From the NCBI GenBank assembly GCA_009746045.1, contig RPFO01001286.1:25001-74375 (forward strand): 49,375 nt of DNA, written 5' to 3'. Both the position numbers and the translations under genes were made by a program. Origin of the DNA: Mesostigma viride (lineage: Eukaryota > Streptophyta > Mesostigmatophyceae > Mesostigmatales > Mesostigmataceae). The notes below the pieces were generated by a model, which had not been told where the DNA came from, did not search any database, and saw nothing but the letters and a program-made list of their open reading frames with translations. This document shows, piece by piece, positions 1 through 10,156 of the stretch (within the stretch, counting starts at the first letter, position 1; every line of letters starts with the position of its first letter).

Positions 1-110
1 CACACGTGGCCGCCGCCTTTCGGTGGCCGTGGTCACATGTGGCCGCGGGATTTCGGTGGCCCCGGCCACAGGCCTACAAGTCTTGTGACCGTGGTCACTT
101 CTAGCTGCGG
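1..110. repeat. GC-rich 30-40 bp repeat, also at 1468-1550
   Basis: Two or three diverged units contain GCGGGATTTCGGTGGC followed by GTGGTCAC. Related units recur at 1468-1550 (GACCGCGGGATTTTGGTGG, then GAGGTCACATTGACCGCAGG). The same motif on both sides of a 1.4-kb interval could be a dispersed satellite or the edges of an old element. Confidence 0.5.
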
Positions 111-598
111 GTTATGCTTGTTAGCGTGCCAATTGGCCAGTTAGTAGTAACTTCGAGGGGTGTGCTGAAATTGTCAGAACCGAAATTCTCGAGTACAGAG
201 GGTTGACTGAACAAAATTCAGCCTTCCTTGGTTTACATATTGTTGAAATCAGATGTTTTCTAGTATCCGCGTTCCGAGGACTGCATAATAGATAGGTGCC
301 GACGTTGCCAACCTGGCTCAAGTCTCAGCCATACCTACCTAGAGGCTAGACTCTAGAGCCTGCACCTTCGTGCTGCGAATTATATTGTAGCTGCTGCACA
401 TGAGTCGACGGTGCTGCAAAGCCAGGATGGCTGACGATTTCGTAGACATGATGCTAGGTTTTGTTGCTGGATAAAACGTAGTATTTGATATAATCAGTCG
501 AAACGCATAGCAAATTCAGAGCCGATAGCGACTAGCCCTGCTTTGGGGGGATTTTGTTTGCCTTGGCGTGAAATGCGAACCTGTCGGCTAACGGAACA
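1..598. other. Upstream non-coding stretch
   Basis: No open frame here looks like protein. The first 110 bases hold diverged copies of a GC-rich motif (GTGGCCGCGGGATTTCGGTG and variants ending GTGGTCACATG) that returns near position 1470. The remainder is unremarkable mixed sequence that could contain the promoter of the kinase gene, but I see no clear promoter motif. Confidence 0.5.
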
Positions 599-943
599 TT
601 GAACATGGCCAGCAACAATAGGAAAGAGTCTAGTGCAGGAGCGTCCGCCGCAGGCAGACCTAAAGGTATATTAGCGTGGCTTATGCCACAACGTCCACTT
701 TCTCGGCCACGGTCTTCGTCTGAGCCACGATCACCATCTCGATCATCTCATTCATCTGGTAAAGCTGGCCGCAGCCTCCCTGGCGATGCCATGCCCGAAG
801 CAGTGCCTGATCCGACGCCATCGTCAGGGGATCTACCGCCGCCTGGGAATCTGAGTAATGTCGAAGCTAGCTGCAATTCTGAATCTCACGAGAAGAATAG
901 CGGGACAAGCTCTGGGTCGTCTCACTCACGTCCCGCATTCTGA
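599..943 (+). CDS. Possible first exon, Ser/Pro-rich, of the kinase gene
   Basis: This open frame of 114 codons reads NMASNNRKESSAGAS at its start and is rich in Ser, Arg, Pro and Gly, with SR-type repeats (RPRSSSEPRSPSRSSHSS). It has no recognisable domain. It lies upstream of the PAS exon on the same strand, and disordered Ser/Pro-rich leaders are common in regulatory kinases, so it may be a 5' exon. Possible donors are AAAG|GTATAT near 665 and CTG|GTAAAG near 759, neither compelling. A chance open frame is the alternative. ATG codons lie at 602 and 605, while the frame itself opens with a non-ATG codon. Confidence 0.25.
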   Translation: MNMASNNRKESSAGASAAGRPKGILAWLMPQRPLSRPRSSSEPRSPSRSSHSSGKAGRSLPGDAMPEAVPDPTPSSGDLPPPGNLSNVEASCNSESHEKNSGTSSGSSHSRPAF

Positions 944-1872
944 CGATATTGCTGTATGTACTTAGTGTTTTTATGGAAGGGATTGCTGTAGTAGTGGAAA
1001 GTTCAGGTCAATCTGGTGTTTTATGTAGTGCCTCTAGTCAAGCAGGAGTTTAGAGTTTTCAACCTAGTAAACCTACACAGCACTTGCCAGTTGCCCGGCC
1101 AATGGCCAATTGGCCATGCCCTCGAGTTTTGGCCCATGTGGCATGTGTGACTTCACTTCATCACTGGTACGGCGTCATCTAAATTTATTATTGTCGCTGT
1201 TAATTTAATGGTTTGATGCGGTCCTCAATCCTATCGTGCACATTGGATATCGCCACTGTGCCTGCTGAAGGGAGTGAAGGCTGTAACTATAGTAGTAAGG
1301 GCTGCAAGGCCATAAGCCGGTGAGGCATAATTGCCTTAACAGTGCCTGCCATTATTAATCCACGTATAGCAACCCCCCCCCCCCATATTTCCCCAATACA
1401 AAGCCGACCTAGGCTAAGCACTCAACGGTGTGTATAACACATCTTGCTTGCAACAAAGCTATGTTGAAATGTGCGACCGCGGGATTTTGGTGGCTGAGGT
1501 CACATTGACCGCAGGATTTTGGGAGCCGTGGTCACACGCGACCGCAGCCCAAAAACCCTTAGCAGAAACACTGTGTATCTCCCCTCTGCCCGTCAGGAAT
1601 AGCCTGTGCTTGGTGCAGCTGTGCCTTATGGGATGCGTATCAAGGGTATTGTGCTTATGCGCGCGGCAGTCACGTCCACTCAACACTCCCCCGTCCTGTG
1701 TTTTTAATCTAAACCTCCGGCCTCCACCTTCTTCCTCAACAGGTCCGCATCGCGGGCAAGGACATCAGCAGGCTCGTGGCCAGACTAACCCCTCTGTGAT
1801 TTAATCGAGACTTAATCGAAGCTCTGGCCCATCTCTTATGTTTCCCCAATCACCCCTGCCACCACCCAACAG
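944..1872 (+). other. Non-coding stretch or intron before the PAS exon
   Basis: No convincing exon is visible apart from the partial exon copy at 1743-1794. It contains a run of about 14 C at 1373-1384 and the GC-rich repeat at 1468-1550. The first half of the PAS fold, which should be encoded upstream of 1873, was not found here. Confidence 0.4.
1743..1794 (+). pseudogene. Truncated copy of the PAS exon start
   Basis: A CTCAACAG acceptor is followed by a frame reading IAGKDISRLVARLTPL and then TGA. The true exon at 1873 reads IVGKNISMLMPSL, and the two align base for base over about 48 bp with roughly 70% identity. The copy keeps the acceptor and reading phase but stops after 18 codons. It is either a decayed duplicate exon or a premature-stop alternative acceptor. 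Confidence 0.6.
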
Positions 1873-4800
1873 GACCAAATTGTAGGCAAGAACATCTCCA
1901 TGCTCATGCCCAGCCTGAACGTGGAGACGCTGTCTCTCCGCGACAGCGCCACGTTTGGCCGCATGCAGATCCAGATGCGCCACGCCGACGGCTCCATGCT
2001 GCACGCGTCCGTGGAGGCCCACGAGTTTGTAATCGACGATGAGAGGGTGTTTAGCCTGAGCGTGCGCCATGCGGAGCAGAAGCTGAGGCACCGCTTCCAG
2101 GCGCACAACGTGGCGGTGCCGATCGATCTCGAGTCATTAGGTAGGTGGAGGTTTCCCTTGGGTCGCGTGATCCACTGTAGTGACCAAGGAGGTTTCCTTG
2201 TGGGCCGCGTGTTCCTGTATCAGTACCAAGTAGGTCTTAGGTTCTGTGTGACATGATTTTTGTTTATATACTCAGAGTAATGCGGCCATGCCCATGGACG
2301 TGCTCTTGTCATGTACGTATGTGGCACCTGTATTCTAACGAAGTGGGTCTTGTTTTCTGTTACGGTGGCTCGTTTGACTTGAATTGAAGTGACCTGTTTG
2401 ACTGGAAGGCAGCCCCGCGGCACTGTCTGTCAACCCAGTTTCACCTGAACTTTGTGTTGACCGTCTGACTGATGGCGACATCGTCCTAGTCCCCCCTAAT
2501 TACCCCTAAATACCCCTTTTGCACCCTTGTCACCCCTCTTTACACACACACACACACACACACACATCGTGTCATCCTCGTGACCCCTTGTTTACCTGCT
2601 GGTTTACCTTCTTGTTTACTCTCTCTTCCCCCCCGCCCTTCGGTGTCACTCGCGGCCACCCTGTCCTATGTCACCAACCTCGGACCTAACAAGACCTTTC
2701 ATTAGTGGATTTTTGACAGATTAGGAAAACTTTTTTCTTTATGAAGATGACAACCTGGTCTTGCTCACCGCCCCTATTGACCCACAACCCCCCCAGGCAT
2801 CTACAGTCATTACCGCGTTAAGTTGCGATCGATGCCTAAAATTTGGCGTCGCAACTTAACGCGGGAACGTAACTTAACGGTAGAATTAGGCTAGCATCCC
2901 ACCTCCTCCTCTCACGGACTTCTATACGGCGTTCGACAGCTCTCGTCAAGCCCGATCCAGCTGCAGCATGATCAAAGTCCATTTTCCTGTTTTTCCTTGC
3001 CAGGTATCTTTTCATGATTTTTGTGAGAAAGACGGGCCGGCTGCTGCAATACAGGCGCCGCCCGCCGGGTGCAGCCAGCCAGCCGCCACACAGTGCGTGA
3101 GTGCCTGTCAGATTTACTGATACCACAAGTGTGCCGTAATGTGCGCCCTGCCGCATGCTACTGATGTACCGCAGTCCGCAGGCTGCAAATCAGTAATTGG
3201 AATTGCAAGGTTGCATTCGCGCATTTCAGGCGGGGACATCCGTCTGCGCGCCAGGGGACGGAGCTTGCGTATTTTGTCGCCTAAAGCCACACAGCTGATA
3301 GCGGGTCCGGACTTGGCAGAAAGTGGCCTCCTGCGCGGCCAAGAATGGCTGACACCCTGCTGATACCTACAAATGGAGTCATTACCGCGTTAAGTTGCGA
3401 TGGCACCGATGCTTAAGTTGCGGCGGCTGCCCAAACTTCGGCATCGCAACTTAACGCGGTAACGCAACCTTAAGAAACGCAACTTAACCCGGTAATGACT
3501 GTACCTGGACAGCCACCTTACCAAACTTTTCGCCGACACCCTCTTCCACGTAACCACTTGCCTGTGACCCACAACCCCCCAGGCACATACGTGGGCAACT
3601 ACCGCGTGGGCAAGCTGCTGGGCGTCGGCAGCTTTGCGGCAGTGTTCCTGGCCACGCACCGCACGACCGCGCGGCTGGTCGCGCTCAAGGTCACGGAGAA
3701 CAAGGGGGTCACGTCACCGGTGGATCGGGAGATCGAGGTGCTCAAGCTGCTCTACCACGAGAACATCGCGCAGCTGTGAGTGGCCTTGCTGTAGTGTCTG
3801 TAGAGTGACCGTAGGGTGACTGTAGAGTGACCGCAGAGTGACCACGTGAGTTCATGTAGTGGGGACTTTGTGTGCTGGTGATTGGGGCAGGTGTGTTTTA
3901 TATGGAGCTGTGCAGGGTAATTTTCCTAGGGTCAAAGCCGTTCCACCAAAGTAGCACGGGCTTCCCCTCTTATCCTGTCTCATATTGTCTTGTTTGTCTT
4001 ATGCTTTCTCATACATCATTTCTTTCCAATCTTACTGTGGCTTTATTCGTAGTACTAACTACATAAATTTATTTCATGGGTTGTAACTAGATAAATTTAT
4101 TTCATTGGTTGTACCAAACCTTACAGCCTGATAAACACCATATCTCCTAATCTCTTGGCCCTAATATGCCTGCTATCGATTGCAGCTACGAGGTCATCCC
4201 CACGCCTAGCTTCCCGTTCATGGTATTCCATCGGTCCTATCTCAAGTGTCCTGCCTCGTGGGCCCTGCCCTTAACCCACTATCCTATAACCCGCAGCTAC
4301 GAGGTCATCCCCACGCCTAGCTTCCCGTTCATGGTATTCCATCGGTCCTATCTCAAGTGTCCTGCCTCGTGGGCCCTGCCCTTAACCCACTATCCTATAA
4401 CCCGCAGCTACGAGGTCATCCCCACGCCTAGCTTCCCGTTCATGGTATTCCATCGGTCCTATCTCAAGTGTCCTGCCTCGTGGGCCCTGCCCTTAACCCA
4501 CTATCCTATAACCCGCAGCTACGAGGTCATCCCCACGCCTAGCTTCCCGTTCATGGTATTCCATCGGTCCTATCTCAAGTGTCCTGCCTCGTGGGCCCTG
4601 CCCTTAACCCACTATCCTATAACCCGCAGCTACGAGGTCATCCCCACGCCCATCTTCATGGTTATCCATTGGTCCTATCTCTTGTGCCCTGCCCTTCACC
4701 CACTTTTTCTTCACCCACAGGTATGAGGTGATCCGCACACCCAAGCTCATCTTCATGGTGATGGAGTACGTGAGCGGGGGGGACCTGTTTGACTACGTGG

Positions 4801-7800
4801 CCTGCACGCGCGGCAACGGCGTCCCCGAGGCCGAAGCGAGGGAGCTGTTGAGGGGCGTGGTGGCGGCCGTGGACCACTGCCACGCCAACTTTGTACTGCA
4901 CCGCGACCTCAAGCTGGAGAACGTTCTGTTGGACCAGTCTGGAAGCGTGAGTGCTACTGCTTGCACTTACACTGAATGATGCGTTTACTTGTCAATGATG
5001 TGTTGGTTTGGACCATTCAGGAAGCCGGAGGACCCCTGCCTGTCACATGTGGACTTGGCCTTCACCCGCATGCCCTGTTGTTTGGACCATCGAGTCGTTG
5101 GGGCCCGTCCGGGTGTGTGTCTTTGAGTATCTTCTCCCCGTCCGATCAAATATAATCTTCTTTTCAAATGTTGGGTGTGTCTTTGAGTATCTTTTTCCAT
5201 CACCTGTTCAGGAGCGTTGCCAATGGCCTGTTGTGTACATTGGCCCGTCGTCTGTGAAGTTCACTTGCCCCGGCAGATTCTGTGCTCCTGCCCCCCCCAC
5301 TCCCCACCCCCCCGCAGCTCCCCCCGGTGCCGTTACAGTTGGCCCATGACTTGCATTTTTGCCCGTGCTGAACCCCCTTTCCCCTTGCCATCGTTTTCCC
5401 CCCTGTGTCCCTCTCGTTTGCCCGTGCTGAACCCCCTTTCCCCTTGCCATCGTTCTCCCCCCTGTGTCCCTCTCGTTTGCCCGTGCTGAACCCCCTTTCC
5501 CCTTGCCATCGTTGTCCCCCCTGTGTCCCTCTCGTTTGCCCGTGCTGAACCCCCTTTCCCCTTGCCATCGTTGTCCCCCCTGTGTCCCTCTCGTTTGCCC
5601 GTGCTGAACCCCCTTTCCCCTTGCCATCGTTGTCCCCCTGTGTCCCTCTCGTTTGCCCGTGCTGAACCCCCTTTCCCCTTGCCATCGTTGTCCCCCCTGT
5701 GTCCCTCTCGTTTGCCCGTGCTGAACCCCCTTTCCCCTTGCCATCGTTGTCCCCCCTGTGTCCCTCTCGTTTGCCCGTGCTGAACCCCCTTTCCCCTTGC
5801 CATCGTTGTCCCCCCTGTGTCCCTCTCGTTTGCCCGTGCTGAACCCCCTTTCCCCTTGCCATCGTTGTCCCCCCTGTGTCCCTCTCGTTTGCCCGTGCTG
5901 AACCCCCTTTCCCCTTGCCATCGTTGTCCCCCCTGTGTCCCTCTCGTTTGCCCGTGCTGAACCCCCTTTCCCCTTGCCATCGTTGTCCCCCTGTGTCCCT
6001 CTCGTTTGCCCGTGCTGAACCCCCTTTCCCCTTGCCATCGTTGTCCCCCCTGTGTCCCTCTCGTTTGCCCGTGCTGAACCCCCTTTCCCCTTGCCATCGT
6101 TGTCCCCCCTGTGTCCCTCTCGTTTGCCCGTGCTGAACCCCCTTTCCCCTTGCCATCGTTGTCCCCCCTGTGTCCCTCTCGTTTGCCCGTGCTGAACCCC
6201 CTTTCCCCTTGCCATCGTTGTCCCCCCTGTGTCCCTCTCGTTTGCCCGTGCTGAACCCCCTTTCCCCTTGCCATCGTTGTCCCCCCTGTGTCCCTCTCGT
6301 TTGCCCGTGCTGAACCCCCTTTCCCCTTGCCATCGTTGTCCCCCCTGTGTCCCTCTCGTTTGCCCGTGCTGAACCCCCTTTCCCCTTGCCATCGTTGTCC
6401 CCCCTGTGTCCCTCTCGTTTGCCCGTGCTGAACCCCCTTTCCCCTTGCCATCGTTGTCCCCCCTGTGTCCCTCTCGTTTGCCCGTGCTGAACCCCCTTTC
6501 CCCTTGCCATCGTTGTCCCCCCTGTGTCCCTCTCGTTTGCCCGTGCTGAACCCCCTTTCCCCTTGCCATCGTTGTCCCCCCTGTGTCCCTCTCGTTTGCC
6601 CGTGCTGAACCCCCTTTCCCCTTGCCATCGTTGTCCCCCCTGTGTCCCTCTCGTTTGCCCGTGCTGAACCCCCTTTCCCCTTGCCATCGTTGTCCCCCCT
6701 GTGTCCCTCTCGTTTGCCCGTGCTGAACCCCCTTTCCCCTTGCCATCGTTGTCCCCCCTGTGTCCCTCTCGTTTGCCCGTGCTGAACCCCCTTTCCCCTT
6801 GCCATCGTTGTCCCCCCTGTGTCCCTCTCGTTTGCCCGTGCTGAACCCCCTTTCCCCTTGCCATCGTTGTCCCCCCTGTGTCCCTCTCGTTTGCCCGTGC
6901 TGAACCCCCTTTCCCCTTGCCATCGTTGTCCCCCCTGTGTCCCTCTCGTTTGCCCGTGCTGAACCCCCTTTCCCCTTGCCATCGTTGTCCCCCCTGTGTC
7001 CCTCTCGTTTGCCCGTGCTGAACCCCCTTTCCCCTTGCCATCGTTGTCCCCCCTGTGTCCCTCTCGTTTGCCCGTGCTGAACCCCCTTTCCCCTTGCCAT
7101 CGTTGTCCCCCCTGTGTCCCTCTCTGCCCCTCTCTGTTCCCTTGCGCACTCGCTCACTCGTGTGTCGCCCTTGGTTTGCCACCGCCAGGTCAAGCTGGTT
7201 GACTTTGGCCTGAGCACCTTCCTGCAGCCGGCGGCACGCATGAACACCTTCTGTGGCACCCCAGCGTACGCCTCGCCCGAGGTGCTCACGGGCAGCGCCA
7301 TGCTGGGCCCCGAGAGCGACGTCTGGTCGCTGGGCGTCATGCTGTACACGCTCATCACGGCGACGATGCCCTTCCAGACAGACCCAGCGCTGGTCATCGC
7401 GGGGAGCTTCAAGCTGCCGGTGCGGCTGTCGGATAGCTGCAAGGACCTGCTGGTGGGGGTGAGTGGCGCTTTCAAGGATTCTTGGATGGGGGGGAGCGAC
7501 ACGATGTCCTGGTGGGGGCGAGTGGGCGAGAATTGTTCGCGGGTGGGGGTGACGGATGTCAATGCAAGCCAAGTTGCAAGCATCTGCTGGGAATGCTAGT
7601 CGCCGTGACTGATCCAAGCCTGCCTTACATGTTCCTTGCCCCGTTGCCGGCTCGTCAACCATCTGATAGATTCCTTATTACAGTACATCAATACATTATC
7701 GCCAGTAAATGGATACACTACTCAGTGCACGGATCATCATGGCAGTATATTTATCTTAGCTGCACCGCATGGCACACTGTCTGCCCCCCCCCCTCCACCC

Positions 7801-10156
7801 CCACCCCCCCCACCCCCCACCCACCCCACCCCACCCCACCCACCCCACCCCTCTTTCACCCTGTCTCCCCACTTCCCGATGGCACCCCTCCCCCTTGGCA
7901 GATGCTCCAATCCAAGCCCAGCGACCGCATCACGTTTGACGCGATTCGCACGCACCCCTGGATCACTGACGGTGGACGGCTCCCCATCATCGAAAAGGCC
8001 CAGCGCAACACAGGTCCCACCCACCCGCTGGTCCAAGAGGTGATCGACGAGATGGCGGCGGCCGGGTTTGCGCAAGATGTCGTGCTCGCAAGCCTGCGCA
8101 ACAAGGCCTTCAACCAGGTGACGGCCACCTACAAGCTGATATTGGAAAAGCGCAAGCTGATTGGCCGGAAGAACGACGCCCACATGGCCGATGGCGACAA
8201 GCACTCCCCGGATGCAAATGCTGCTGCGGGGGGGCATAACCATAATTCTGCTAGCTGCAACGGCGACACGCACCTACCCCAGGCGCACCCACCCAGCGGG
8301 AGCGGCCACAAGCTGGGCTGTTCGGGCGGGTCGTCGTCCAGCATACACCGCAAGCAAGGGATCACGCCCAGGAAGACGTATCGCTGCAAGAAGTGCGACC
8401 ACCTGGACAGTGACGCGATGCTGGCGGACGCAAAGCTGCTCGCTGAGCTGCAAGCATTACAGAATGAGCTGGGGCTTGCCTCCCACGGGCTGCCCCCGCA
8501 GGACTACCCCGTCACCACCACCCACTCGCATGAGAACTTCCAACTGCCGCCATCTGCCGCCGCTGGCATCAAGAGGAGCCAGTCAGCCGGTCGGCTCGCA
8601 GGGAGCGCCTGCAGCACCGGGGAAGCATGGACGGCCCGGGGGGGTGTTCTGGATGGCCACCACGGTAGGCTGGACGGACCCCACGCGCGGCTCTTGAACC
8701 CGGGGGGAGGCAACGGGGGGGCGGTCCCTGGGCCAGGGAGCTCAGGTACTGTGGGGGACGGTGAGATGCTGTGCGGGCTGAGGAAGTCCCTAGAGGCCCC
8801 TTCGCGGTGCCTGGGGAGCGGCAACGGGGCGAATGCGGGTACCCTGGTGGCGGTGTCTGCGGGGACGGGGGCGCCCATTGGTTGCGGCCGGTCGTCCCCT
8901 CGCACAGGGAGCGGCACGGCGAGCCCGAGTCAGTCGGGCAGCGACGGCGGGGGGTCGGGCAACTGCGTCTCGCACGGTGCGGCGTATCTGTACGAGCGCA
9001 TCGTGGAGGTTGTGCATGGGCTGAGGAAGCGGTCGCGCATGGTGTCGTCGACGTGTGACCACGACGGGGACGCGCGGCGGCCGTCCGAGGATGGGGGGAG
9101 CGCACACACGCACGTGGGGGGGGAGGGCAGCTGCAAGGTGAGGGCGGGGGGAGGGCAGCTGCAAGGTGAGGGGGGCCATCCGTGCTTGTTTTGGTTTGTG
9201 TTTGGTTTGTCCCTGTTTTTGGGTTGTTGTTTCCACAACATTCCATTCTGGGTGTGTTTCAGGTATATTCTAGGTCTCTTTCGGTTTGGTCGTAAATGGT
9301 TGCTGTTTAGGGAATCGTGTGGATGTTGCCACAGGACGTGGCATTCTAGAGAGATGTTGGTTTTCACGTCCAGGACAGGGGTTGTTTTTGGATGGTTGCT
9401 CTGAATGTTGGGTGCTGACCAACAAGGGGGTTGCCTTGCGAAGCGTACGGGGTGTGTGCTAGACTCATGCAACCCTGCCAGTATGGACCACGAACAGGTC
9501 CTTGTATGTGACCCAAGCGTGACAAATTGTGAAGTTTGATCCGCGGAACCCACCCCACCCAGTGTGGCACGATTTTCCCCTACCCAGACATGCATCCTCT
9601 CATTTGACGTCACCTCACTGAACTCGTCCTTGTAAGTGGACCCCACCCCCACCCCCCGTCTTATATTTGGCTTACACACCCCAGCCCACCCGGTCTAATG
9701 CTGACCCAACCCCACGAGCTTTGCCCTCTCCTCCTATCTGCCCCACCCCCACCGTGTGTCCTGATCTATTTGCCCCCCCCCCCCCCCCCCCCCCAGCGTG
9801 GCGCGACCCCTTCCATGGACCAGCTGGACGAGATGCACCTGGGGGGGACCGCCTGCAAGCGGCTCAACACCGCGTCAGACATCACTTGCGCCAGCAGCGG
9901 GCCCCCAGGGACACCTGCCGAGGTGCTCACGAGGGTAGCCCACACTGCGCTGATCAAGCCGCTGTCCTTGGAGCCCAGCCACCAGCGAGGGGTGTGTGAA
10001 GCCATTGGCCAGCGAGGGGGCTGTGAGGCCTTTGGCCAGCGAGGGGGCCGTGAGGCCATTGGCCAGAGAGGGGTCTGTGAAGCCATAGGCCAGCGAGGGG
10101 GCTGTGAGGCCATTGGCTGCACACAGCAGATGATGCATGCAGCCCTCAACTCTTGA
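1873..10156 (+). CDS. PAS-CAMKL-UBA Ser/Thr protein kinase (5' end unresolved)
   Basis: Seven exons join in phase: 1873-2140, 3583-3775, 4721-4946, 7189-7458, 7902-9137 and 9797-10156 (TGA), with at least one more unidentified exon upstream. Exon 1 encodes the second half of a PAS-like fold (IVGKNISMLMP, then RHADGSMLHASVEAHEF and RVFSLSVRHAEQKLRHRF). The kinase domain is complete: Gly loop GVGSFAAV, VALKV lysine, EIEVLKLL helix C, HRDLKLEN, DFG, CGTPAYASPE and DVWSLGVMLY, ending RITFDAIRTHPWI. A UBA-like segment follows (HPLVQEVIDEMAAAGF to NQVTATYKLIL), as in the AMPK/SNRK/MARK group. The tail is Ser/Gly-rich with a CKKC motif and ends in 9-residue repeats. By family it should phosphorylate Ser/Thr targets in the cytosol or nucleus, perhaps under PAS-ligand control. 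The number of exons listed is six; exon boundaries were read by eye. Confidence 0.8.
2542..2566. repeat. (CA)n microsatellite
   Basis: About 12 uninterrupted CA units lie in the intron between the PAS exon and the first kinase exon. Confidence 0.9.
2804..3501. mobile_element. MITE-like DNA transposon, TIR CAGTCATTACC, TA target duplication
   Basis: The left end CAGTCATTACCGCGTTAAGT is mirrored by the right end ...AACTTAACCCGGTAATGACTG, and both flanks are TA (2802-2803 and 3502-3503). A CAGT start with TA duplication is typical of the Tc1/mariner superfamily. Each end folds into its own hairpin (GCGTTAAGTTGCGA against TCGCAACTTAACGC). A second left-type end begins at 3379, so the last 123 bp is itself bounded by inverted ends. 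No transposase is present, so this is a 698-bp non-autonomous element in a kinase intron. Confidence 0.8.
4186..4720 (+). repeat. 111-bp tandem repeat copying an intron 3' end plus exon start
   Basis: Four near-identical 111-bp units start at 4186, 4297, 4408 and 4519. A diverged fifth starts at 4630, and the true kinase exon follows at 4721. Each unit opens with a splice acceptor (CCGCAG) and about 35 bp resembling the exon start (YEVIPTPSF against the true YEVIRTPKL), then intron sequence. Every decoy keeps the phase of the real acceptor, so joining the previous exon to one would read L-YEVIPTP and run to a TGA at 4724-4726, before HRD. Confidence 0.9.
5353..7125. repeat. 59-bp minisatellite, about 30 copies
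   Basis: The unit is C-rich and contains TTGCCCGTGCTGAACCCCC, TTTCCCCTTGCCATCG and TGTCCCCCCTGTGTCCCTC. A few units are 58 bp through loss of one C, and the first two carry TTTTC or TTCTC variants. It fills most of the intron between the exon ending in the LENVLLDQSGS segment and the DFG exon. Because 59 is not divisible by 3 and the unit lacks stops, long open frames appear on both strands. They are not genes. Confidence 0.95.
7780..7860. repeat. C-rich (CCCA)n tract before a splice acceptor
   Basis: An almost pure C/A stretch built on CCCACC and CCCCAC lies about 40 bp upstream of the acceptor at 7901. It probably serves as, or has expanded from, the polypyrimidine tract of this intron. 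Confidence 0.7.
9771..9794. repeat. Poly-C tract abutting the last-exon acceptor
   Basis: About 20 consecutive C run directly into the AG that begins the final kinase exon at 9797. It is an unusually pure polypyrimidine tract and a likely site of assembly length error. Confidence 0.8.
9982..10130 (+). repeat. 27-bp coding repeat at the kinase C terminus
   Basis: Five in-frame copies of a 27-bp unit encode QRGGCEAIG and variants (GVCEAIGQR, GCEAFGQRG) just before the stop. Each copy adds one Cys. No matching domain is recognised. Confidence 0.85.

Noticed and set aside
5200-7662. Minus-strand open frames of 549-820 codons rich in Gly/Arg/Gln
   Set aside because: They are the translation of the 59-bp minisatellite in three registers, inside an intron of a well-supported kinase gene on the other strand.
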